From assembly GCA_023663285.1 (NCBI GenBank), contig JAMPHT010000005.1:29897-93896 (forward strand): 64,000 nucleotides of DNA, read 5' to 3'. This document shows, one piece after another, positions 26,348 through 35,179 of this stretch (position 1 is the stretch's first letter; each line of letters begins with the position of its first letter). The notes under the pieces were generated by a model that was not told the DNA's origin, ran no database searches, and saw nothing but the letters and a program-made list of their open reading frames with translations. The stretch comes from Bacillota bacterium (GTDB taxonomy: Bacteria; Bacillota; Clostridia; Lachnospirales; Lachnospiraceae). The translations under genes were made by a program, and so were the position numbers.

Positions 26348-27760
26348 ATGCGTCTCGATAAATTCTTGTGTGAAATGAATCTGGGAACCCGCAGCCAGGT
26401 GAAGGAGCTTATCCGGCGGGGAGTGGTAACGGTGAACGACGTTACGGTGAAAGCCGCCGACAGCCGGATCGATCCTAAGGTGGATCGGGTCTGCGTCCGA
26501 AAACAGCCTGTCTGTTACCGCAAATATTATTATTATATGCTGAACAAACCGGCAGGCGTTGTGTCCGCCGTGCGGGATAAGCTGTCCGACACCGTCATGG
26601 AGCTGCTTCGGCCGGAGCACAGGCGGCCTGACCTTTTTCCCGTGGGAAGGCTGGATAAGGATACGGAAGGGTTTCTGCTGCTGACAAATGACGGGGAGCT
26701 TGCCCATCGGCTGCTGAGTCCCCAAAAGCACGTGGATAAGACCTATCGGGTCAGTATGGAACACCAGCTTTCTGCGAAAGACATACAAAGGCTGGAACAG
26801 GGCGTTGACATTGGGGAAAGCAGGCTGACACTGCCTGCAAGGGTACAGCAGACGGCGGAGAAAAAAGAGATCCTTCTCACCATTCAGGAGGGAAGGTTCC
26901 ATCAGGTAAAAAGAATGCTTCTGGCTGCTGGAAACGGAGTCACCGCCTTAAAGCGGGTCTCCTTTGGGGGACTTGCTCTGGATGAAGCCCTGAAGCCGGG
27001 AGAATACCGGGAATTGACGGAGGAAGAGGTAGAGCTTTTGATGGCGCACAGTAAGACAGAATGTAAAAGCCCGGAACATGAAATGCTGCGGGACATAGAC
27101 GCGGTGATATTTGATCTGGACGGCTCTCTGGTGGACTCCATGTGGCTGTGGCGGGCCATTGATATTGAATATCTGGGAAAATTCGGTATTACTCTGCCGG
27201 AGGATCTCCAATCCAGGATCGAGGGCATGAGCTTTCATGAAACGGCGGTTTTTTTCAAGGAGAATTTTCCCATTCCGGACCCTCTGGATGAGATCAAGGA
27301 GACCTGGAACCGGATGGCGTGGGACAAGTATGCCAATGAAGTCCCCTTAAAACCCGGCATACCGGAATTTTTAGATCATTGTTTGAAACAGGGCATCAAG
27401 CTCGGCATTGCCACCAGCAATTCCAGGGAACTGGTGACAAACGTGGTGGGCGTCCATGGACTGCAGGACTGCTTTGCCTGCATTATGAGCGGCAGCGACG
27501 TACAAAAGGGGAAACCGGCTCCGGACATTTATCTGGCGGTGGCGGAGGCTTTGGGCGTCGCACCTGAACGGTGCCTTGTCTTTGAGGACATCATTCCCGG
27601 CATTTTGGCGGGAAAGGCTGCAGGCATGAGGGTCTGTGCCGTGGAGGACGCCTATTCCGCCCACTGTCGGGATAAAAAGAAGGAACTGGCGGATTATTAT
27701 ATTGCAGACTATTTTGCAATTGCGTCAAAGCGCGGCAAAAAGGAGGATATTGAATCATGA
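26348..27760 (+). CDS. Fusion: RsuA-family pseudouridine synthase plus HAD hydrolase
   Basis: The 470-residue protein is two enzymes in one frame. Residues 1-235 are an S4 domain (MRLDKFLCEMNLGTRSQVKE) and an RsuA/RluB-type pseudouridine synthase with catalytic Asp near 102 in GRLDKDTEGFLLLTNDGE and KTYRVSMEHQLS. Residues about 245-465 are a HAD subfamily IA phosphatase with the nucleophile motif VIFDLDGSLVDSMW (near 254), the TSNS motif in IATSNSRELV, KGKPAPDIYL and VFEDIIPGI. The overlap with the next start (ATGA, 27757) supports an intact gene. The HAD substrate is unknown. Confidence 0.88.
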   Translation: MRLDKFLCEMNLGTRSQVKELIRRGVVTVNDVTVKAADSRIDPKVDRVCVRKQPVCYRKYYYYMLNKPAGVVSAVRDKLSDTVMELLRPEHRRPDLFPVGRLDKDTEGFLLLTNDGELAHRLLSPQKHVDKTYRVSMEHQLSAKDIQRLEQGVDIGESRLTLPARVQQTAEKKEILLTIQEGRFHQVKRMLLAAGNGVTALKRVSFGGLALDEALKPGEYRELTEEEVELLMAHSKTECKSPEHEMLRDIDAVIFDLDGSLVDSMWLWRAIDIEYLGKFGITLPEDLQSRIEGMSFHETAVFFKENFPIPDPLDEIKETWNRMAWDKYANEVPLKPGIPEFLDHCLKQGIKLGIATSNSRELVTNVVGVHGLQDCFACIMSGSDVQKGKPAPDIYLAVAEALGVAPERCLVFEDIIPGILAGKAAGMRVCAVEDAYSAHCRDKKKELADYYIADYFAIASKRGKKEDIES

Positions 27761-28524
27761 ATATTATCATCATCACGGGAGCGTCATCGGGAATCGGCAT
27801 GGAATTTGCCTTAAAAATGGATTCCGCTTTTCATAACATAGATGAGTTCTGGCTGGTTGCCAGAAGAGAGGATAAGCTGCAGGAAACGGCAAAGCGTTTG
27901 AATCACAAAACAAGGCTGTTTGCTATGGATATAACCGACAGTACAAAGCTGGATATCCTGGAGGATACGGTCATCGAGCAGAATGCCGCTGTGCGGATGC
28001 TGATCAACTGTGCGGGCTATGGTCTGCTGGGCGCTTTCAGCGATCAGGATATGGATGGGGCGCTGGGCATGATACGCTTGAACTGCCTGGCCCTGACGGA
28101 GCTGACCCATCGTATGATCCCCTATATGCGAAAGAACAGCCGCATCATCCAGCTGGCCTCCTGCGCCGCATTTGTTCCACAGCCGGATTTTGCCGTATAC
28201 GCTGCCAGCAAGTCCTATGTGTTAAGCTTTTCCAGAGCTCTGAGACGGGAGTTGATACCTTTCGGTATCTGGGTCACCAGCGTGTGTCCCGGCCCGGTGG
28301 ACACCCCCTTTTTTGACATTGCCGAGCAGGGCGGATCCACCCTTGCCATCAAAAAGCTTGTGATGGTAAGCCCGAAGGGAGTGGTAGAGCAGGCGCTGCG
28401 GGATTCTTATTACCGGCGGGAGCTGTCCGTGTACAGTATTCCCATCAAGGCCATGGAGCTTTTGACCAAGGCGTTGCCACACAAGCTTATTTTAGATGTT
28501 TTGGAGCTGATGAAGAAAGGATGA
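27757..28524 (+). CDS. SDR family oxidoreductase
   Basis: A 255-residue short-chain dehydrogenase/reductase, NAD(P)-dependent. The cofactor motif TGASSGIGMEFAL is at residues 7-19, NCAGYG near 87, catalytic Ser in QLASCAAFV and the YxxxK pair in YAASKSYVLSFSRAL. VCPGPVDTPFF follows. The start overlaps the stop of the fusion gene (ATGA), so the genes are translationally coupled. Substrate unknown. Confidence 0.9.
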   Translation: MNIIIITGASSGIGMEFALKMDSAFHNIDEFWLVARREDKLQETAKRLNHKTRLFAMDITDSTKLDILEDTVIEQNAAVRMLINCAGYGLLGAFSDQDMDGALGMIRLNCLALTELTHRMIPYMRKNSRIIQLASCAAFVPQPDFAVYAASKSYVLSFSRALRRELIPFGIWVTSVCPGPVDTPFFDIAEQGGSTLAIKKLVMVSPKGVVEQALRDSYYRRELSVYSIPIKAMELLTKALPHKLILDVLELMKKG

Positions 28525-28528
28525 ACCC

Positions 28529-29113
28529 ATGCAGATAAAGCGTCTGTTTTCCACCTCTTCTGCAAAAGGAACGGAAAATTACCTGAACACACAGAAAAAA
28601 TATGAAATCATACGCACCCTGCTGTATTTTGGCGTCTCCGCCGCCCTCTTTATCGCCGGGTATATTCAGACCGAAAGCCGCCTGAACCTGTTGACAGTGG
28701 CGGCGGTCTTAGGCTGCCTGCCTGCCAGCAAAAGCGCGGTAAGCGCCATTATGTTCCTGCGTTTTAAAAGCTGCGCTCCCAAGCAGGCGGAGGAGATAAA
28801 GACCCACAGCGACGGTCTGGCAGTGCTGTTTGACTGTGTGTTTACCTCCTATAAGAAGAATTTCAGAGTCAGCCACCTGGCAGTCAGAGGCAACACAGTC
28901 TGCGGATTTGCAGAAGATAAGGATTTTCCTGAAAATGATTTTTACACACACATCAATAATATTTTAAAGCTGGACGGCCATAAAGAAACCACGGTAAAAA
29001 TATTTGTCAGCCTTCCCAAATACCTGGAGCGTCTGGATCAGATGAAAGGGCTGGGAGAGGAGCCCGCAAGGACCCAGGCAGTTCTGGAGACCTTAAAAAG
29101 CGTTATGTTGTAA
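28529..29113 (+). CDS. Hypothetical membrane protein with two helices
   Basis: The 194-residue protein has a basic N-terminus (MQIKRLFSTS), two predicted membrane helices (LLYFGVSAALFIAGYIQ and LLTVAAVLGCLPASKSAVSA) and a soluble C-terminal domain (KNFRVSHLAVRGNTVCGFA, TTVKIFVSLPKYLERL). It starts after AAAGGATGAACCC, 4 bases behind the SDR gene, so it belongs to the same transcript. I do not recognise a named family. Confidence 0.75.
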   Translation: MQIKRLFSTSSAKGTENYLNTQKKYEIIRTLLYFGVSAALFIAGYIQTESRLNLLTVAAVLGCLPASKSAVSAIMFLRFKSCAPKQAEEIKTHSDGLAVLFDCVFTSYKKNFRVSHLAVRGNTVCGFAEDKDFPENDFYTHINNILKLDGHKETTVKIFVSLPKYLERLDQMKGLGEEPARTQAVLETLKSVML

Positions 29114-29139
29114 AAAGCGGACAGACAGGAGTGATTTCA

Positions 29140-30210
29140 ATGCAATCTGTAACGATTGGAAAGAATCAGGCAGGACAGCGTCTGGATAAGTTCCTGCGCA
29201 AGCTTATGCCAGAGGCCGGAACCGGTTTCCTGTATAAGATGCTTCGGAAAAAGAATATCACCCTGAATGGGAAACGGGCGGAAGGCTCTGAAATGCTGGC
29301 CCTGGGGGATACGGTCTCCCTTTTCTTCTCCCCGGAGACCTTTACAAAAATGACGGGAGGCGCTGCAGTGCCAAAGCCCGGCAGAAATGACCCGTCGGAG
29401 TATCTGCAGGCATACCGCAGTCTGTCCGGCGCAGGCATCCTGGTCCTCTATGAGGACAGCCATATACTGGCGGTGGATAAACCGGTGGGGATCCTTTCCC
29501 AAAAGGCGGAAGAAGGGGATATGAGCCTGAACGAGTGGCTGATCGGATATCTTCTGGAGGAAGCAGCTTTTCCCCCGGAGGAGCTGCGGACCTTCCGGCC
29601 TTCAGTCTGCAACAGGCTTGACCGGAATACAAGCGGCATCGTGCTGTGCGGGAAATCCCTTGCGGGCTCACAGTATTTAAGCAGTCATATAAAAGACAGA
29701 AGCATCCGGAAGCTTTACCGGACGATCTGTGTGGGAGAACTTACGGAGGAAGCTGCCCTGCGGGGATGCCTCAAAAAGGACAGCCGGAAAAACAGGGTGA
29801 CTGTAGAATCAATTCGGATACGGAACCGAAGCGGGCAGGAGAGCGAGAGGGATCCGGATACGCCGGCGGCAGAGGGATCCGAGGGCGGTCAGAACCACAT
29901 TGAGACAGTCATACGACCCCTGTCCACGGCAAAAGGCTACACTCTGCTGGAGGTGGAGCTGATCACCGGAAAGTCCCATCAGATCCGGGCCCATCTGGCA
30001 AGCATCGGACATCCGCTGATCGGAGATCGCAAATACGGAGATGAGAAAGTAAACCGGCTTCTGAAGGAAAAATTCGGGCTGACGTCACAGCTTCTCCACG
30101 CTTACCGGACATATCTTCCGGCTTTTGAGGGGGATGGCGGCGAAGGAATAACAATATGCGCTCCCTGCCCGGAGAACTTTCAAAGAATTATGGAAGGGCT
30201 GCATCTATAA
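29140..30210 (+). CDS. RluA family pseudouridine synthase
   Basis: The enzyme isomerises uridines in rRNA or tRNA. The 356-residue product has an N-terminal S4-like RNA-binding segment (GQRLDKFLRKLM), then the catalytic motif NRLDRNTSGIVLCGKS near residue 160. In most family members this reads HRLDxxTSG, so His is replaced by Asn; the catalytic Asp is kept. ELITGKSHQIRAHLASIGHP near 292 is the conserved C-terminal motif. ATG 29140 is preceded by CAGGAG; a GTG at 29131 is possible. A stretch near residues 230-255 is charged and variable. Confidence 0.9.
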   Translation: MQSVTIGKNQAGQRLDKFLRKLMPEAGTGFLYKMLRKKNITLNGKRAEGSEMLALGDTVSLFFSPETFTKMTGGAAVPKPGRNDPSEYLQAYRSLSGAGILVLYEDSHILAVDKPVGILSQKAEEGDMSLNEWLIGYLLEEAAFPPEELRTFRPSVCNRLDRNTSGIVLCGKSLAGSQYLSSHIKDRSIRKLYRTICVGELTEEAALRGCLKKDSRKNRVTVESIRIRNRSGQESERDPDTPAAEGSEGGQNHIETVIRPLSTAKGYTLLEVELITGKSHQIRAHLASIGHPLIGDRKYGDEKVNRLLKEKFGLTSQLLHAYRTYLPAFEGDGGEGITICAPCPENFQRIMEGLHL

Positions 30211-30291
30211 TTGTTTTCGGCGGAAGATGTGACAGCGAATCGTTTTGCATCCGCCCGCTCTTAGCAGCCGGAAAGGATAGGAGAATGTACA

Positions 30292-30837
30292 ATGGCCACA
30301 TGGAATTCCAGGGGCTTAAGAGGCTCAACGCTGGAGGATATGATAAACCGCACAAATGAAAAATATGCCGAAGCAGGTCTTGCACTGATCCAAAAGGTGC
30401 CGACGCCTATCACCCCTATCCGGATGGATAAGGAGCATCACCAGATCACTCTTGCTTATTTCGAGCAGAAAAGTACCGTGGACTATATCGGCGCCGTACA
30501 GGGCATTCCCGTATGCTTTGACGCCAAGGAATGTGCCGTGGATACCTTTGCCCTGCAGAACATCCATCCCCATCAGGTGGAGTTCATGAAACGTTTTGAA
30601 AAGCAGGGCGGCGTGGCTTTTTTTCTGATCTACTACACCCACAAGGACGTCCTGTTTTATCTGGCCCTGGAAATGCTCCTCTTTTTCTGGGATCGGGCGA
30701 AAGAGGGCGGCAGGAAAAGCTTCCGCTTCGAGGAATTGAATCCCGCCTACATCCTGCCGAAGAAGCATGGGATCCTGGTGCCTTACCTGGATATTTTACA
30801 GCAGGATCTGGAGGATCGGGGTATGGCGGAGACTTGA
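30292..30837 (+). CDS. recU: Holliday junction resolvase RecU
   Basis: RecU cuts Holliday junctions in Firmicutes, in place of RuvC, and acts with RuvAB. The 181-residue product has the RecU motifs NSRGLRGSTLEDMI, STVDYIGAVQGIPVCFDAKE (metal-binding D, E and K) and HPHQVEFMKRFEKQGG. It starts after AGGAGA. Its occurrence with ruvAB and recG elsewhere in the window is in line with a Firmicute pathway. Confidence 0.95.
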   Translation: MATWNSRGLRGSTLEDMINRTNEKYAEAGLALIQKVPTPITPIRMDKEHHQITLAYFEQKSTVDYIGAVQGIPVCFDAKECAVDTFALQNIHPHQVEFMKRFEKQGGVAFFLIYYTHKDVLFYLALEMLLFFWDRAKEGGRKSFRFEELNPAYILPKKHGILVPYLDILQQDLEDRGMAET

Positions 30838-30909
30838 GCGTTTCGGTTTAGGGAAAAAAGAAGCTTCACAATCACCTGGACGTCAAGGCATAAAGGCAAG
30901 GAGAAGGAT

Positions 30910-32223
30910 ATGAAGGATATGGAAAAAAAGAAAGCAGGGAAGCAGAGAACGGTTTTCCTAACATTGCTGCTCGTTCTGTCCCTTTTGGGGTCCGGCTGCG
31001 GAGACGGAAAAACGGGGAATCCGTCACATCCATCTCAGACGGGCACCACATCAAAAACCGGCAGCTTAAGTTACGGATATTTTTACGGGGAGGACGGGGA
31101 CGGGATCTCAGTAAGCTCAACGGAGCGTTTTATGTACTCCGACTGGGAGCCGGTGGAATTTGATTATATCTGTATGGAGCCAACCTGCAGCCATCGGGGC
31201 GGGACCTGCAGTGCCCGCACGATTTCAGGCACAGGGGATGAGAAGAAGGATTTCAGCTTTATTTTTAAGGATCGGCTGATCATTCTGCACGGATATTCTC
31301 AGCTGGTGGATAACGAGTCCTCGGAATCGGTCTGGGATCACAGCACTGTGTATCAGACAGATGTTTATGAAGCGGACCCGGATGGGCGCGGCAGGCGGAA
31401 GGTGGCGACCTTTTCGGGGATGATAAGCAGTCCCATCATCACCCATGCCGCAGTTTTAGTTGACGGAAAGCTTTATTTCGGCGGGCCCACTGAGGTGCGG
31501 GACAGGACCGAGCAGAATCCTGGGAGCGGAGCCATGACCACCCGGTCATGGGTCAGTGACGCCGTTTATTGTCTCGATCTCAACGATTATACGATTGAAA
31601 CCTTTGCGGATAAAGAGAACTGGGAAGGGATGGCGCAGTATCAGGTCTATGAGTATGACGGCATGATCTATGGGATCATGAGTGATTTTTCAAAGGACCG
31701 CGCCGTTTGGTACCGGATCGACCCTGAAGCAGGCAGCTGTGATGAGATCCTGCGTTTTGATTCCAATGTGGCAAGCTTTATGGGAGCTATCGGGGATACC
31801 ATATATTACAGATATGATGCTTCCGGGAAAACGCTCTACGCCAGGGACATTTCGGCAGATGCCGAAGAGCGGGAGATCATGACGGCGGCAGGGGAGGACA
31901 TGACGGCGGTTGTGTTTGTTTTGGACGGTCAGATCCTGTTCATGACGGACTGCCGTATGGAAGAGAAGGATCCTATGACGGAGTATGCGGTGCTTGATCC
32001 GGGGGGAAAGGTCCTTGATACCTTTCGGTATAACGACTACATCACTTTCCTTGACGTAGTGGGAGATAAACTTATTTTTTACAGGACATACGCAGGCTGC
32101 GATGAATGGTGGGCGGATAAGGAGGATCTCCCGGACCTGACGGAAAAGAGCGAGCCGATTGGACCCTTTTTCGGAACGATGTTAGATAGTGTGAGAAGAA
32201 CAGTGCTTTTTATCCGGGTTTGA
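30910..32223 (+). CDS. Lipoprotein with Cys/His motif and beta-propeller-like repeats (paralogue 1)
   Basis: The 437-residue protein has a lipoprotein signal (VFLTLLLVLSLLGSGCG; lipobox LGSGC). After a Ser/Thr-rich linker it has YICMEPTCSHRGGTCSAR, a conserved C-x4-C-x-H-x4-C motif near residues 85-100, and repeated DGKLYFGG, DGMIYGIMS, GDTIYYRYD and GQILFMTD segments of the sort found in beta-propellers (DUF5050-like). The C-terminus (SVRRTVLFIRV) differs from that of paralogue 2 and may result from a local frameshift. It is just upstream of the ABC ATPase gene. Ligand unknown. Confidence 0.75.
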   Translation: MKDMEKKKAGKQRTVFLTLLLVLSLLGSGCGDGKTGNPSHPSQTGTTSKTGSLSYGYFYGEDGDGISVSSTERFMYSDWEPVEFDYICMEPTCSHRGGTCSARTISGTGDEKKDFSFIFKDRLIILHGYSQLVDNESSESVWDHSTVYQTDVYEADPDGRGRRKVATFSGMISSPIITHAAVLVDGKLYFGGPTEVRDRTEQNPGSGAMTTRSWVSDAVYCLDLNDYTIETFADKENWEGMAQYQVYEYDGMIYGIMSDFSKDRAVWYRIDPEAGSCDEILRFDSNVASFMGAIGDTIYYRYDASGKTLYARDISADAEEREIMTAAGEDMTAVVFVLDGQILFMTDCRMEEKDPMTEYAVLDPGGKVLDTFRYNDYITFLDVVGDKLIFYRTYAGCDEWWADKEDLPDLTEKSEPIGPFFGTMLDSVRRTVLFIRV

Positions 32224-32282
32224 GATTCTGCGGAGTAGGAATCATGAAGATGGATGCAGCGGCAGGGGAGGAGGAACAGAAT

Positions 32283-32993
32283 ATGCAATGTCAACTGGAA
32301 CTGATCGATATCACGAAATCTTATAAGGGGAAGCTGGCGCTGGATCACTTTTCCTATGGGTTTGACGCCGGGATCTACGGGCTTTTAGGGCCTAACGGCG
32401 CGGGAAAATCCACGTTGATGAACATCATCACCCAGAACTTGAAAAGTGATGAGGGCAGGATACTGTTGAACGGGGTGGAGGCGCAGAAGCTGAAGCAGCG
32501 CTACATCGCCCATATCGGATATATGCCCCAGCAGCAATCGCTGTACGAGAATCTGACGCTGATGCGCTTTTTATATTATATCGCCGCCCTAAAGGGGATG
32601 AAGAAAAAGGAAGCGGGGGAGCAGATCGAGAGCCTGTTAAGGGACGTAGGGCTGTGGGAGGAGCGAAGCAGATATATGGGCGGCTTTTCAGGCGGGATGA
32701 AGCAGCGTGCGCTGGTGGCGCAGGCGCTTTTGGGGAATCCTGACATCATCATTTTAGACGAGCCCACCGCCGGCCTGGACCCCATCCAGAGGATGGGGAT
32801 GCGGGAGATGATAGGGAAGCTTGCCAGGGACAGGATCGTGATCATTTCCACCCATGTGATCGCGGATATTGAAGCCATCGCCAAGGAGATATTGATGCTT
32901 CGGAAGGGAAAGCTTTTAAAAAAGCTGTCGCCGGAAACAGACAGGCTGAACGGAGAAAGCCTGGAGGATATGTATATCAGGCTGTTTGGATGA
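32283..32993 (+). CDS. ABC transporter ATP-binding protein
   Basis: The 236-residue ATPase has Walker A LLGPNGAGKSTLMNII (residues about 34-49), Q-loop YMPQQQSLYENLT, signature FSGGMKQRALVAQAL, Walker B IIILDEPTAGLDP and the switch His in IISTHV. It is an ABC-2 exporter type. ATG 32283 is preceded by GGGGAGGAGG; the frame is open to 32220, without a better start. The permease follows after 9 bases. Confidence 0.92.
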   Translation: MQCQLELIDITKSYKGKLALDHFSYGFDAGIYGLLGPNGAGKSTLMNIITQNLKSDEGRILLNGVEAQKLKQRYIAHIGYMPQQQSLYENLTLMRFLYYIAALKGMKKKEAGEQIESLLRDVGLWEERSRYMGGFSGGMKQRALVAQALLGNPDIIILDEPTAGLDPIQRMGMREMIGKLARDRIVIISTHVIADIEAIAKEILMLRKGKLLKKLSPETDRLNGESLEDMYIRLFG

Positions 32994-33002
32994 GGGAGAA
33001 GG

Positions 33003-35087
33003 ATGCTGAAAAACGAGTGGATCAAATTATTTCGGAACCGGGTGTTTCTCATCTTTTTTGCAGGAATATTCGTGTTCTACGGTTTTTATCTCTACTGGTC
33101 GCTGGTGGTCTATCAGAGATCCGGGATCGTGAAAAAGGCTCCGGCCTCTTATTATCAGGAGCTTACGAAGGAGCTGGACGCCCTTTCCCTTACGGATGAG
33201 GAAAAGCTGGCGCTGCTTACGGAGCGGCTGGCGCAGCTGGATGAGCTGGCGGGGACGATGATGATGTCCGGTCAGTTTGACCTGACCCGGCTTGCCTATG
33301 AGGAAGTGCGGGAGGAAATAAACCGGGGGCTGCATTATCAGGAGATCCGCGCCGCCGTGGCAAACAGCGCGGATAAGCAGCTCAAGCGTCTGGACAGGGG
33401 AAACTATGGAAGGCTTAAACGCCGATATCTGGAGAGCAGCCTGGAAAAGACGAAGGAGGTATACGGGTATCTTACGGATGTAACAACCGTATCCGCCCAT
33501 GCCAGAGGGATGGAGGCGCTGGCGGATAATCCGGTGGCGGACATCTGCTGTCTGTTTATCGTCCTGCTGGCGGTATTTGAGCTGGTGACGGTGGAGCGGC
33601 AGAATGAAAGGATCATTTTGTCCAAGAGCACGGTGCGGGGAAGAACGGTACACGCTTTCGTAAAGGCGGCGGTCCTGGGGGGCTTATGTGTGCTTGTGAC
33701 GGTGCTCCTGCTGCTGGAGGGGCTTCTTGTCATCGGGAAAATATATCCCATTCCGTCCCTCTCGGTTCCGGTACAGTCAGTGTATCCTTACTGCGCCCTG
33801 AAGATCAGCATTGGAGGATTTTTATGTCTGTACACGCTGTTAAAGATTCTGTTTTATTTTCTGTGTACGGCTTTTGCCTACGCTGTCTGCTGCTGTCTGC
33901 GACAGGTCATTCCCATTCTTGTTGCGATCCTCGGAGTGGGAGCGGCTTGCGTTATGATATATCTGGGGATCGGGGAGACGTCCTATCTTGCGCCGCTGCG
34001 GGATGTGAGTCCGGTGGCCCTGGGACAGGCGGGAGAGCTGCTGGAGCGCTATCGGTGTGTGAATCTGTTCGGGCTTGCCGTAAATCGAATCGGGTTCGCC
34101 GCAGTCCTGCTCTGCGGGGGGACGGCCGGACTTCTGGCAGCGGCGGTGAAAATGTATATAACGGCGGAGGAAAAAAATATTCTGGCGGATCGGCGTTCGG
34201 TATATGACGGAAAAAAGCGGTGGAGTGTGAGTCTTTTTGACCATGAATGTTACAAGGCGTTTCTGGCCCAGAAGCTGATCCTTGTGCTGGCGCTGGCGGC
34301 GGCTGTTTCCGTCCCTTATCTGAGACTGACAAACGCGGGGGGCGGGGACGGTCTTATGGAATATTTTTATCGTATGTATTCTTCTTCCATTGTGGGAGAA
34401 TATACCGATGAGATCCCGGAATATATCAGCCGGAGACAGGAAGAGACTCTGACAGCCATGTCCGACCCCAAGGTACAGGAGCGGGAGAAGGCGCTCTATG
34501 AGATCATGCTGGCGGCGTTGTCCAAAATGTCGGAGTATGCCGGGTATCTTTCCACCCATGAAAACAGTTATTATCTGAATAACGACGCTTATATTGCTCT
34601 GACAGGTGGAAATAGGAGCGTAAACCGGAACGATCTCATGACGTATATCCTGACGTATGGGTTTGCCCTTGTCTGTTTTGTGCTGACTATGTCCATTGAT
34701 TATCAGAAAGGGGAAAACCGCATCATACATTCCACTGAGAAGGGAAGAGGGCAGTATGTGAGGGCGAAGGTATTCATCGGGATGCTGATCTCCCTGTTCC
34801 TGCTGATCCTGTTCTGGGCGCCCACGCTGTACCGTCAGCTGGCTACGGACGGGGTTGAATATATTTTTGCGCCTGCCTGCAGCCTGCAGCATCTCTCCTG
34901 GGTGTGGGAAAAGATCTCCCTGTTCGGCTATCTGTGCCTGCTGTATCTGGCAAGGTATCTGTCGCTGCTGGGAGTGATGGCCTTGTCTTATCTGGTGGAG
35001 CGGAAGGTAAAGAGCAGCATCGTGGCGATCGTCTGTGTGAGCGCCCTGGTGGAGATCCCCCTTGCGGTGATGCTGATTCTCCATTGA
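33003..35087 (+). CDS. ABC-2 type permease, internally duplicated
   Basis: The 694-residue protein looks like two permease halves in one chain. Each half has a first helix (WIKLFRNRVFLIFFAGIFVF; and KAFLAQKLILVLALAAAVSV near residue 420), an extracytoplasmic loop of 100-150 residues, and a cluster of membrane helices. Similar segments support duplication: NERIILSKSTVRGRT near 200 and ENRIIHSTEKGRGQYVRAK near 570. It pairs with the ATPase just upstream and should export or pull out an unknown substrate. Confidence 0.8.
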   Translation: MLKNEWIKLFRNRVFLIFFAGIFVFYGFYLYWSLVVYQRSGIVKKAPASYYQELTKELDALSLTDEEKLALLTERLAQLDELAGTMMMSGQFDLTRLAYEEVREEINRGLHYQEIRAAVANSADKQLKRLDRGNYGRLKRRYLESSLEKTKEVYGYLTDVTTVSAHARGMEALADNPVADICCLFIVLLAVFELVTVERQNERIILSKSTVRGRTVHAFVKAAVLGGLCVLVTVLLLLEGLLVIGKIYPIPSLSVPVQSVYPYCALKISIGGFLCLYTLLKILFYFLCTAFAYAVCCCLRQVIPILVAILGVGAACVMIYLGIGETSYLAPLRDVSPVALGQAGELLERYRCVNLFGLAVNRIGFAAVLLCGGTAGLLAAAVKMYITAEEKNILADRRSVYDGKKRWSVSLFDHECYKAFLAQKLILVLALAAAVSVPYLRLTNAGGGDGLMEYFYRMYSSSIVGEYTDEIPEYISRRQEETLTAMSDPKVQEREKALYEIMLAALSKMSEYAGYLSTHENSYYLNNDAYIALTGGNRSVNRNDLMTYILTYGFALVCFVLTMSIDYQKGENRIIHSTEKGRGQYVRAKVFIGMLISLFLLILFWAPTLYRQLATDGVEYIFAPACSLQHLSWVWEKISLFGYLCLLYLARYLSLLGVMALSYLVERKVKSSIVAIVCVSALVEIPLAVMLILH

Positions 35088-35179
35088 TGCCGGAAACGAC
35101 GGTATGAAATACCTTCGTGCCGCAGGGTGGGAATACGTCAAACAAAGGTCGGAAGGAAAGGTTTTGAACCGGAGGAAAT

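Noticed and set aside
30910-32223. Paralogue 1 as a pseudogene
   Set aside because: Its C-terminus differs from that of paralogue 2, but the signal, Cys/His motif and body are complete and the frame is open throughout, so it is probably functional.
33840-35141. A 433-codon open frame on the reverse strand inside the permease gene
   Set aside because: It lies antisense to a clear ABC permease, has no ribosome binding site and low-complexity composition; it is a by-product of codon bias. Similar long antisense frames (for example 747-1424 and 13176-14114) were dropped for the same reason.
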